NCBI GenBank assembly: GCA_004357505.1
Contig: SMWC01000016.1
Location: 1 to 10,665 of the forward strand
Direction: 5' to 3'
Origin: Gammaproteobacteria bacterium
GTDB lineage: Bacteria > Pseudomonadota > Gammaproteobacteria > Steroidobacterales > Rariloculaceae
DNA length: 10,665 nt
The translations under genes were made by a program, and so were the position numbers. Of this stretch, positions 1 through 6,257 are shown in pieces (within the stretch, counting starts at the first letter, position 1; every line of letters starts with the position of its first letter). A model generated the notes under the pieces. It was not told where the DNA came from. It ran no database searches and saw only the letters and a list, made by a program, of their open reading frames with translations.

Positions 1-2285
1 CCGCCGATTTCCTTGGCGCTTGCGAGCAAATCCTCGCCGCCCGCGGTCGCCAGCCGACCCTGTAACGTCTGCAGCTCGCGTTCCAGGGCGCGATTGCGGT
101 CCACAAGCGCGCGGACTTTGTCGATGACATTGTCGCGCCCGCCCTTGACGAGGCCCGCGACATTTTTTAGCAATGCCGCATCCGTTTGTAGCGACGCTAC
201 AGCACCGGGACCCGTGACGGCTTCGATGCGCCGCACACCGGCCGCGATACCGCTCTCGGAAGTGATTTTCAGCAGCCCGATATCGCCTGCCCTGTCCACA
301 TGAGTTCCAGCGCACAACTCCGTGGAGAAGTCGCCCAATGTTAAGACGCGTACATCATCGGCGTATTTGTCGCCGAAGAACGCCAGTGCACCGTTCGCGA
401 TCGCCTCCTTGTAGGGCATGACTTTCGTTGCAGCAGCGGCGTTTAAACGGATCTGCTCGTTGACGACGGTCTCGAGGCGCTCGAGCTCCTCAGTCGTCGT
501 GGCCCGGTAGTGGGAAAAGTCGAATCGCAGCCGGTCCGGCGCGACAAGCGAACCCTTCTGCTGAACGTGGTCACCCAACACGGCTCTCAGTGCCGCATGT
601 AACAGATGCGTTGCCGAGTGATTCAAAACGATCGTCGCGCGCCGGCCAGCGTCGACCTGCGCCTCAACCGAGTCTCCGACTTGCACTCGGCCGTCCAGCA
701 GCTGGCCCAAGTGCCCATGCGCGGCGCCCACCTTCTGTGTGTCGTCGACGCGAAATTGCGCCGCCTCGCTCGCAAGCAACCCTGTATCACCGACTTGACC
801 GCCGCCTTCGGCGTAGAACGGCGTTTTATCCAGGACGACGACCGCGGCCGTGTCGGGCTCTAGTACGTCGACGGCCTCACCGTTGACGAAGAGTGCGACG
901 ACCTTACCGCTAGCGGTCAGCGTGTCGTAGCCGAGGAACTCGCTGGGCGCATCGACGCGAGGCAGACTTGACGTATCGACAGTAAAACGACTGGACTTGC
1001 GCGCCCGTTCTCGTTGCGCAGCCATCGCAATCTCGAAGCCGGCATGATCGGCGCTCAATCCACGTTCCCTGGCGATATCGGCCGTGAGATCTTCCGGGAA
1101 CCCGTGCGTGTCGTAGAGCTTGAACACCGCATCACCCGGGATAATGCCGCCCTTGGGCAGGCCTTTCATGATGCCCTCGAGAATCCCCATTCCCTGCGAC
1201 AGCGTTACGGCGAAGCGCTCCTCCTCTTGCCGGAGCACCCGCTCAGTGTGCTCGCGTAACCTCGCGAGTTCCGGATACGCGGCACCCATCTGCGCTTCGA
1301 CAGATTGCACGAGTCTGAAAAAAAACGGCTCATCCACGCCGAGTTTGTAACCGTGCCGAAGCGCACGCCGGATGATCCGGCGTAACACGTAGCCGCGGCC
1401 CTCATTGCCGGGTAACACGCCATCGACAATCAAGAACGTGCAAGCGCGAATATGGTCGGCGATCACGCGCAACGACTTGCTATCCGGATCTTTGGCCCCG
1501 GTTACATCGATGGCAGACTCGATCAACGCCTTGAACTGGTCGATATCATAGTTGGAATGCACGCCCTGCATGACCGCGGCCAAGCGCTCCAGGCCCATGC
1601 CCGTATCGACCGACGGCTGAGGTAGCGGCGCGAGCTCCCCGGCTTGATCGCGGTTGAACTGCATGAATACGAGATTCCAGATCTCGACGTAGCGATCGCC
1701 TTCCTCGTCGGACGAGCCGGGCGGGCCGCCGGCGACATCGGGACCGTGATCGTAGAAGATCTCGCTGCACGGGCCGCAGGGACCTGTGTCGCCCATGGCC
1801 CAGAAATTCTCCTTCGGCCCTAAGCGGCGAAAACGCGCTGGAACGATGCCGATCTCATCGAGCCAGATCGCTGCAGCCTCGTCGTCCTCCTCAAAGACCG
1901 TGCACCAAAGCCGTTCGGGCGGCAGTTCCAGAACTTCGGTTAAAAATTCCCAGGCGTAGTGAATCGCCTCGCGCTTGAAGTAGTCGCCAAAACTGAAGTT
2001 TCCGAGCATTTCGAAGAACGTGTGGTGGCGCGCCGTGTAGCCAACGTTCTCCAGGTCATTGTGCTTGCCGCCGGCGCGTACACACCGTTGCGAACTCACT
2101 GCGCGCGGCGTAGCGCGTTTGTCCTGGCCGAGAAACACATCCTTGAACTGCACCATGCCAGCATTGGTAAACAACAGCGTTGGGTCGTTGCCGGGCACGA
2201 GCGGCGAGCTCGGGACGACCTCATGGTCCCGCTCGGCAAAGTAATCCAGAAATGTCTGCCGCAGCTCGTTACTGGTCAAGTTCAT
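1..2285 (-). CDS. alaS: Alanine--tRNA ligase, C-terminus cut by window edge
   Basis: Class II aminoacyl-tRNA synthetase that charges tRNA-Ala with alanine in the cytoplasm and clears mischarged Ser/Gly-tRNA-Ala. The frame from ATG at 2285 is open to the left edge and gives 761 residues; bacterial AlaRS is about 875, so roughly 110 residues of the C-terminal C-Ala domain lie outside. The N-terminal catalytic domain shows TNAGMVQFKDVFLG, SQRCVRAGGKHNDLEN and TARHHTFFEMLGNFSFGDYF, the AlaRS core. The editing domain has both zinc-binding pairs: HSATH (His556, His560) and CAGTH (Cys658, His662), followed by GVRRIEAVTG. The start matches the family (MNLTSNELRQTFLDYF) but has no clear Shine-Dalgarno sequence. 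It lies 45 nt after the recX stop, so expression as the last gene of recA-recX-alaS is likely. Identification is secure from motifs and collinearity with E. coli AlaRS. Confidence 0.98.
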   Translation of the reverse strand, partial: MNLTSNELRQTFLDYFAERDHEVVPSSPLVPGNDPTLLFTNAGMVQFKDVFLGQDKRATPRAVSSQRCVRAGGKHNDLENVGYTARHHTFFEMLGNFSFGDYFKREAIHYAWEFLTEVLELPPERLWCTVFEEDDEAAAIWLDEIGIVPARFRRLGPKENFWAMGDTGPCGPCSEIFYDHGPDVAGGPPGSSDEEGDRYVEIWNLVFMQFNRDQAGELAPLPQPSVDTGMGLERLAAVMQGVHSNYDIDQFKALIESAIDVTGAKDPDSKSLRVIADHIRACTFLIVDGVLPGNEGRGYVLRRIIRRALRHGYKLGVDEPFFFRLVQSVEAQMGAAYPELARLREHTERVLRQEEERFAVTLSQGMGILEGIMKGLPKGGIIPGDAVFKLYDTHGFPEDLTADIARERGLSADHAGFEIAMAAQRERARKSSRFTVDTSSLPRVDAPSEFLGYDTLTASGKVVALFVNGEAVDVLEPDTAAVVVLDKTPFYAEGGGQVGDTGLLASEAAQFRVDDTQKVGAAHGHLGQLLDGRVQVGDSVEAQVDAGRRATIVLNHSATHLLHAALRAVLGDHVQQKGSLVAPDRLRFDFSHYRATTTEELERLETVVNEQIRLNAAAATKVMPYKEAIANGALAFFGDKYADDVRVLTLGDFSTELCAGTHVDRAGDIGLLKITSESGIAAGVRRIEAVTGPGAVASLQTDAALLKNVAGLVKGGRDNVIDKVRALVDRNRALERELQTLQGRLATAGGEDLLASAKEIG

Positions 2286-2330
2286 GATCTGACCGGCCGA
2301 AGTCGAATTCGTCTGAGTTGACTGGGCAAC

Positions 2331-2825
2331 CTAATCGGATTCGGCAGCGAGTTCCAGTGCCGCCTTAATCTGCTCGATCTCGAATCCCCGGTACTGGAGA
2401 TACTTGGTTTGCCGAGCCCGCTCCTCGAAGCTCTCGGGCGGACCCGGACCGAAACGTTTCTCCCGAACTCCGGCCGCGAGCGACGACCAGTCGAAATCAG
2501 AGTCACGCAACCACGTTTGCACTCGGTGGCGATCGATACCGCGTTGCTGGAGCACGGCCTGAATGCGGGTCGGACCCTGCCCCTTGCCGATACGCGAGCG
2601 GATAAAACTATCGATGAAACGGCCCTCGTCCAGCAGGCCGTCGGCCTGTAGCGCATCGAGGGTCTCCTCGACCAATACCGGGACAAACGCGCGCGCCAAC
2701 AGCTTAAGCTGCAGCTCTGAACGACTGTGCTCCCGCCGCGCTAGTAGATCAAGCGCGCGCCGACGACAGACTTTGTCGGCGTCGACCGGATCCCGAGCGT
2801 GCTCAGGCCTGTTTGAGTTCGGCAC
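2331..2825 (-). CDS. recX: RecX, regulator of RecA
   Basis: RecX binds RecA-DNA filaments and limits their extension, damping recombinase and coprotease activity. The 164-residue product has the usual length (E. coli RecX is 166) and the helical repeat pattern: RRRALDLLARREHSRSELQLKL (about residues 21-42), the LQADGLLDEGRFIDSFIRSR block (about 59-78), then GPTRIQAVLQQRGI and a C-terminal RQTKYLQYRGFEIEQIKAAL. The start is GTG at 2825, inside the last codons of recA, with a 23-nt overlap. No other ATG, GTG or TTG occurs in this frame between the upstream recA codons and the conserved domain, so this start is effectively forced. The overlap implies translational coupling to recA, with no room for an intervening terminator like the one in E. 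coli. Confidence 0.96.
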   Translation of the reverse strand: MPNSNRPEHARDPVDADKVCRRRALDLLARREHSRSELQLKLLARAFVPVLVEETLDALQADGLLDEGRFIDSFIRSRIGKGQGPTRIQAVLQQRGIDRHRVQTWLRDSDFDWSSLAAGVREKRFGPGPPESFEERARQTKYLQYRGFEIEQIKAALELAAESD

Positions 2826-3852
2826 TCTCCTCCGTCTTATCCATAGGGACTTCCACCGGACCTGTGGGCAGCAGTTTCGCCCTGAGCTGGGCGTCTATTT
2901 GGTTGGCCATCTCGGGATTTTCCAACAGATAGCTGCGTACGTTCTCCTTGCCCTGGCCGATGCGATCGCCTTGATAGCTATACCAGGAGCCGGATTTCTC
3001 GACGATGTCGTGCTCGACCCCCAGGTCGATGAGCTCGCCCTCGCGAGAGATGCCGTGCCCATACAGAATCTCGAACTCGGCCTTGCGGAATGGCGGCGCG
3101 AGTTTATTTTTGACCACCTTGACTCGCGTTTCGTTACCCAGGATCTCGTCGCCTTTTTTGACGGCCCCGATGCGGCGGATATCGAGCCTGATCGAAGCAT
3201 AGAACTTCAAGGCGTTACCGCCGGTCGTCGTCTCTGGGTTGCCGAACATTACACCGATCTTTATGCGTATCTGGTTGATGAAGATCAGCATGCAGTTGGA
3301 GCGTTGGATATTCGCTGAGAGTTTTCGCAATGCCTGCGACATCAGGCGTGCCTGCAGACCCACATGGGTATCGCCCATTTCGCCTTCGATCTCGGCCCTG
3401 GGGGTTAATGCCGCGACGGAATCGATGACGACCACGTCCACTGCACCGGAACGGATCAGCATGTCGGTAATCTCCAGCGCCTGCTCGCCGGTGTCGGGCT
3501 GGGAGATCAGCAACTCGTCCACGTTGACACCGAGTTTCTTCGCATAACTCGGGTCGAGCGCGTGCTCCGCATCGACGAACGCCGCAGTGCCACCCTGCTT
3601 CTGCACTTCCGCCACGACCTGCAACGTCAATGTCGTCTTACCGGAAGCTTCCGGCCCATAGATCTCTACCACGCGCCCCTTGGGCAGGCCGCCGATGCCT
3701 AAGGCAACGTCCAGACCCAACGAACCCGTTGAGACCACGTCGATATCGCGGATGGCGTTCGAATCGCCCAGGCGCATGACAGAGCCCTTACCAAACTGCT
3801 TTTCAATCTGCGCTAAAGCGGCGGCGAGTGCTTTTTTACGGTTGTCATCCAT
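2803..3852 (-). CDS. recA: RecA recombinase
   Basis: ATP-dependent strand-exchange protein for homologous recombination and SOS coprotease that triggers LexA self-cleavage. The product is 349 residues (E. coli RecA is 353) and collinear throughout. Visible motifs are Walker A GPEASGKTT at 66-74, the FVDAEHALDP block at 92-101, Walker B VVVIDS at 140-145 and DNA-binding loop L2 in NQIRIKIGVMFGNPETTTGG from 193. One L2 residue differs from the usual NQIRMKIG: Ile197 replaces Met. The C-terminus (DKTEESAELKQA) is only mildly acidic compared with the E. coli tail. ATG at 3852 has AGGA 7 nt upstream. A 136-nt gap separates it from thpR upstream, while recX overlaps its 3' end. Damage-inducible expression is expected for the family, but no canonical LexA box is visible (see the operator candidate). 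Confidence 0.99.
   Translation of the reverse strand: MDDNRKKALAAALAQIEKQFGKGSVMRLGDSNAIRDIDVVSTGSLGLDVALGIGGLPKGRVVEIYGPEASGKTTLTLQVVAEVQKQGGTAAFVDAEHALDPSYAKKLGVNVDELLISQPDTGEQALEITDMLIRSGAVDVVVIDSVAALTPRAEIEGEMGDTHVGLQARLMSQALRKLSANIQRSNCMLIFINQIRIKIGVMFGNPETTTGGNALKFYASIRLDIRRIGAVKKGDEILGNETRVKVVKNKLAPPFRKAEFEILYGHGISREGELIDLGVEHDIVEKSGSWYSYQGDRIGQGKENVRSYLLENPEMANQIDAQLRAKLLPTGPVEVPMDKTEESAELKQA
2828..2833 (-). promoter_or_regulatory. recX ribosome binding site inside recA
   Basis: The minus strand reads GGAGGAGAGTG here. A strong GGAGGA Shine-Dalgarno sequence lies inside the recA codons for Thr-Glu-Glu and is only 2-3 nt from the recX GTG. That is tighter than the usual 5-9 nt, so the strong sequence may be offset by poor spacing, keeping RecX low relative to RecA. 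The sequence is seen; the effect on expression is inferred. Confidence 0.6.
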
Positions 3853-3859
3853 AGGGTTT

Positions 3860-3863
3860 TCCT
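3860..3863 (-). promoter_or_regulatory. recA ribosome binding site
   Basis: The minus strand carries AGGA exactly 7 nt before the recA ATG at 3852. This is a normal Shine-Dalgarno arrangement and supports that start, which also matches the family N-terminus (DDNRKKALAAALAQIEKQFGKG). Confidence 0.7.
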
Positions 3864-3866
3864 AGT

Positions 3867-3886
3867 TTGAGTCGATGCTGACAGTA
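3867..3886 (-). promoter_or_regulatory. Degenerate LexA-box candidate upstream of recA
   Basis: On the minus strand this 20-mer reads TACTGT-N8-ACTCAA. The left half is identical to the gammaproteobacterial SOS consensus half-site TACTGT; the right half keeps only three of six bases of ACAGTA. It overlaps the proposed recA -10 element and ends 14 nt before the ATG, where a LexA operator would act. No CTGT-N8-ACAG site occurs elsewhere in the recA upstream gap. The location is suggestive but the match is weak. Confidence 0.3.
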
Positions 3887-3912
3887 TCGATTATTTCACA
3901 GAATCACGTCCA
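3883..3912 (-). promoter_or_regulatory. Candidate sigma70 promoter for recA
   Basis: The minus strand contains TGGACG (3907-3912; four of six matches to TTGACA), an 18-nt spacer and GATACT (3883-3888; four of six matches to TATAAT). Transcription would begin near 3875 and leave a leader of about 20 nt containing the recA AGGA. The region is noticeably more AT-rich than its surroundings. The assignment rests only on consensus matching. Confidence 0.35.
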
Positions 3913-3926
3913 TGACAGGAGAGATT

Positions 3927-3943
3927 TTCGACGTAAACTTCGA
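3927..3943. repeat. Short direct repeat TTCGA-N7-TTCGA upstream of recA
   Basis: TTCGA occurs at 3927-3931 and 3939-3943, a 12-nt period close to one helical turn, just upstream of the proposed recA -35. It recalls direct-repeat LexA operators such as alphaproteobacterial GTTC-N7-GTTC, but neither sequence nor 11-nt period matches that consensus. It could be an operator half-site pair or chance. Confidence 0.25.
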
Positions 3944-3988
3944 GAAATCCGGCGGTAGGCCCGCGCCCGGCAAGGCCACGATACGACG

Positions 3989-4546
3989 TCATTTCAAGGG
4001 CCAGGTCTCGAGGATCTCATAGACCGAACTGCGCGCGCCGGGCGACGATTCCACCAGCACGAACTCCGCTACAGGCCAGCGCACTAGCGTCAGGGTCTCA
4101 CTAACGTGGCGCGCCCGACGCGCCAGCGTCACGTGCGGCAGATAGGCTCGCCGCTCCCGGGAGATACCGAGCTCGGCCAGCTCACTCCACAACCACGACT
4201 CGAGCTCGAGCAGCGCCGGCGGCACGGTGCCCGGCGCGGCCCACAGCAGCCGCGCACGCGGCCGAAATCCCAGCGTATCGATAGACAGCACAAATCGCGC
4301 CGCCGGTGGCGATGAGATTTGCCGAATCCGAGCTAGCTCCGCAGCGCTGACGGCGCCGAGGAATGCTACGGTCACATGCAGATTCGCTCGCGGCGTCGCG
4401 CGGCCTGCCGAACGCTCGACGGCGAGTTGCGTCGCCCTGACGAGTGCCTCGCGCGTGCCTTCGTCCGGCCACAGCGCGAAAAACACCCGCCGCCGCCGTT
4501 CTCGCTCAGCGCCACCCCGAACCGATCGCGCTCGACTGGCCGCCAC
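3989..4546 (-). CDS. thpR: RNA 2',3'-cyclic phosphodiesterase (2H family, LigT-like)
   Basis: Member of the 2H phosphoesterase superfamily, which opens 2',3'-cyclic phosphates on RNA ends (older name 2'-5' RNA ligase); its physiological substrate is poorly known. The 185-residue protein shows the two HxT signatures, NLHVTVAF (His57, Thr59) and LPHVTLAR (His138, Thr140), plus the FFALWPDE opening strand. The GTG start at 4546 has TAAGG 7 nt upstream, overlapping the pncC stop codon, and sits 9 nt after pncC, indicating operon membership. This start adds about 20 arginine-rich residues before VFFALWP, whereas most relatives begin almost directly at that strand. A second in-frame GTG at Val21 is therefore an alternative start, though it lacks an obvious ribosome site. 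The 136-nt gap to recA suggests that recA has its own promoter. Confidence 0.93.
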   Translation of the reverse strand: MAASRARSVRGGAERERRRRVFFALWPDEGTREALVRATQLAVERSAGRATPRANLHVTVAFLGAVSAAELARIRQISSPPAARFVLSIDTLGFRPRARLLWAAPGTVPPALLELESWLWSELAELGISRERRAYLPHVTLARRARHVSETLTLVRWPVAEFVLVESSPGARSSVYEILETWPLK

Positions 4547-4553
4547 AAGCTGG

Positions 4554-4558
4554 CCTTA
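4554..4558 (-). promoter_or_regulatory. thpR ribosome binding site overlapping pncC stop
   Basis: The minus strand reads TAAGG, then seven bases, then the thpR GTG. The first three bases are the pncC TAA stop. A ribosome terminating on pncC would sit over this site, which favours the GTG at 4546 over the internal GTG and suggests translational coupling. Confidence 0.5.
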
Positions 4559-5053
4559 GGAAGATTCCAGCAGCGCCAGCAAACCGTGCAATGCCTGCGC
4601 AACGCTGTCACGACGGATCGCTTCGCGGTCGCCCGTAAAGCGATGCACTTGCGTCTGCGTGCCGGCAGGACCGGCCCACGCAAACCAGACCATGCCGACG
4701 GGTTCGTCGTCTGTGCCGCCGGTCGGTCCGGCAACGCCGCTAACGGCAACCGTCAACTGCGCGCCGCTGGCCCGTCTGACCCCCTCCGCCAGCGCGCGTA
4801 CTACCGGCTCGCTGACGGCGCCGTGCTCGTCGAGCAGGTGCTCTGCGACCTGCAGCATCTTGACCTTGGCCTGGTTGTCGTAGGCCACAAAGCCCCAACC
4901 GAACCACGCGGAGCTACCGGGGATATCGGTGAGCGCTTTGGTTATCCAGCCACCCGTGCACGATTCGGCGCAGGCGACGCGCCAGCGCCGCGCCTCGAGT
5001 GCCGTGCCGAGTTCACTCGCCAGATGCAGAAGTTCGCTGTCAGTCGCTGCCAT
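4556..5053 (-). CDS. pncC: Nicotinamide-nucleotide amidohydrolase (CinA C-terminal domain)
   Basis: Stand-alone CinA C-terminal domain that deamidates nicotinamide mononucleotide to nicotinate mononucleotide and ammonia, in the bacterial pyridine-nucleotide cycle. The 165-residue length equals E. coli PncC (YgaD). Family motifs are ESCTGGW at 30-36 with the conserved serine, a FGWGFVAYDNQAK strand-loop at 51-63, VSGVAGPTGGT at 104-114 and FTGDREAIR at 139-147. The N-terminal molybdopterin-binding-like domain of full CinA is absent, as in enterics. ATG at 5053 overlaps the last 14 nt of the glycosyltransferase gene (ATGGCAGCGACTGA), so the two are probably coupled. The domain often sits directly upstream of recA; here thpR lies between them. 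Family assignment is strong; the enzymatic role is transferred from characterised homologues. Confidence 0.95.
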   Translation of the reverse strand: MAATDSELLHLASELGTALEARRWRVACAESCTGGWITKALTDIPGSSAWFGWGFVAYDNQAKVKMLQVAEHLLDEHGAVSEPVVRALAEGVRRASGAQLTVAVSGVAGPTGGTDDEPVGMVWFAWAGPAGTQTQVHRFTGDREAIRRDSVAQALHGLLALLESS

Positions 5054-6149
5054 GGTTGCGCTTCATCAACCTCATATAGACCGACAGGTTACCTTGAGTC
5101 ATGGCGTCAACGGAAAACGCCGCCTCGACGCGCCGTCGTCCAGCCTCACCGAAACGCCGTCGCAGTTCAGGTTCGCGCAGCATGCGTCGTAACGCAGCCA
5201 ACAAGGCGCGGTCATCGTTGGGGTCCACGAGCAGCCCATTGACCTCATGCTCAACGATATCGACAACGCCGCCCACCGCGGCAGCCACCACCGGAACTTG
5301 ACAACTCAGGGCCTCCAACACGGCAACGCCGAGACCCTCCCGCCGGGCCGGATGGACCAGACACGTCAGCTCCGGCAGGAGCGACGCCAGGTCATCCCTG
5401 AAACCGACCAGCCTGACGTGGGCCGTGAGATCGAGGCGCTGAATCTGTTGCTCCAACTTGCGCTGTAATGACCCCTGCCCAAAACACAGCACCTGCACTG
5501 CGGGGTATTCCGCAATCAGCTCGGGCAAAACACCAAACAACCGGTCGTGACCCTTGCGCGAAATAAGCTGAGCGACCATGCCAATCTTGATCGCACCGGG
5601 CGGCAGCGCAAAAACTTCAGCGAGGCGGCCATGATGCTGAGCCGGTCGGTAGCGATCCGTATCAACGCCGCTTGCGACGTAATGCACACGCTGTGCCGCG
5701 AGCCCGATATGGTTCTTTAGCTGCGCCTCGATCGCACGAGAGATGGCGATGACCCCCGTATACGGCTGATACTTGAGGCGCGCAAGCGGCTTCAATTCGT
5801 CACTATCCACTCGGCGCGTCAAGACCGCAGGCACGCCGGCCCAGCGTGCGCTCCAGCCGCCGAAGCGGTCGGCCCCCCGCCGCGAATGCACATGGACGAG
5901 ATTCGGTTGGCGCGACGCCAACAGCGTCCGCAATCGCAACGGTACCGAGAAATCCAAATCGCCGCGCATCGGTATCTCGATCACCTCCGCTACCTGGCCC
6001 ATGCTGCGAACCGTAGTGGCAATGGCACTGTCTCGCGGGCAAATGAGTGTGTTGTCGATGCCTAAACCGGCGAGACCTGCGATGAGATCGCACACTTGCC
6101 GGGCGCCGCCATAGAGGTGCCGGCCGGATTCCAGGTGAACGACGCGCAT
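5040..6149 (-). CDS. Glycosyltransferase, group 1 (GT4-like)
   Basis: Predicted retaining GT-B glycosyltransferase of 369 residues, using a nucleotide-sugar donor at the cytoplasmic face. The N-terminal domain opens MRVVHLESGRHLYGGARQV, with the Gly-Gly loop (14-15) typical of the acceptor/nucleotide region, and continues to LVHVHSRRGADRFGG (84-98). The C-terminal domain starts near GMVAQLISRKGHDRL (190-204) and has the family EX7E motif in REGLGVAVLEAL (Glu271, Glu279), followed by PVVAAAVGGVVDIVEHEVNGLLVDP (285-309). No signal peptide or membrane helix is evident. The frame stays open upstream to about 7004, but those codons are antisense to mutS; ATG at 6149 is chosen because the Rossmann strand begins there. 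Donor and product cannot be deduced; lipopolysaccharide, exopolysaccharide or a glycolipid are possible. It heads a likely operon with pncC and is divergent from mutS. Confidence 0.92.
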   Translation of the reverse strand: MRVVHLESGRHLYGGARQVCDLIAGLAGLGIDNTLICPRDSAIATTVRSMGQVAEVIEIPMRGDLDFSVPLRLRTLLASRQPNLVHVHSRRGADRFGGWSARWAGVPAVLTRRVDSDELKPLARLKYQPYTGVIAISRAIEAQLKNHIGLAAQRVHYVASGVDTDRYRPAQHHGRLAEVFALPPGAIKIGMVAQLISRKGHDRLFGVLPELIAEYPAVQVLCFGQGSLQRKLEQQIQRLDLTAHVRLVGFRDDLASLLPELTCLVHPARREGLGVAVLEALSCQVPVVAAAVGGVVDIVEHEVNGLLVDPNDDRALLAALRRMLREPELRRRFGEAGRRRVEAAFSVDAMTQGNLSVYMRLMKRNHGSD

Positions 6150-6164
6150 ACGACGATGGTAACC

Positions 6165-6209
6165 GCTCGGCGAAAGGAGCGGCCGTCCTGCTCGGTATAG
6201 GAGCGACCG
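6165..6209. repeat. Imperfect direct repeat in the glycosyltransferase/mutS divergent region
   Basis: GCTCGG-N4-AGGAGCGGCCG at 6165-6185 is followed by GCTCGG-N3-AGGAGCGACCG at 6190-6209. The two copies differ by one substitution in the conserved blocks plus the short variable linker. The pair fills much of the 108-nt gap between the two divergent genes and lies just upstream of the mutS -10 candidate. It could be a two-site operator for a shared regulator or a small duplication. Confidence 0.45.
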
Positions 6210-6221
6210 GCCGACCGCGAT

Positions 6222-6227
6222 TACAAT
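6222..6227 (+). promoter_or_regulatory. Candidate -10 element for mutS
   Basis: TACAAT matches the sigma70 -10 consensus at five of six positions and lies 30 nt upstream of the mutS TTG, leaving a plausible leader of about 24 nt. No convincing -35 is seen at 16-18 nt spacing; the direct repeat occupies that place, which would suit an activator-dependent or weak promoter. Confidence 0.35.
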
Positions 6228-6257
6228 AGGCTGTCCTCGAATCGAGAGCGTCGCACC

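Noticed and set aside
2563..3318. 251-codon plus-strand open frame across recX and recA
   Set aside because: Antisense to two certain genes; low-complexity Ser/Arg-rich start with no recognisable domain; typical of GC-rich antisense frames.
4376..5242. 288-codon plus-strand open frame across thpR, pncC and the glycosyltransferase gene
   Set aside because: Antisense to three well-supported genes, Arg/Ala-rich, no motifs.
5205..5275. GC-rich short repeats inside the glycosyltransferase gene resembling a repeat array
   Set aside because: They are ordinary Ala/Gly/Val codons of the nucleotide-binding region with no regular unit or spacing; no CRISPR-like pattern exists anywhere in the window.
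6201..6216. CGGCCG-centred palindrome upstream of mutS as a terminator or operator
   Set aside because: The self-complementary core is only 6 bp with no loop and no T-run; the larger direct repeat describes the region better.
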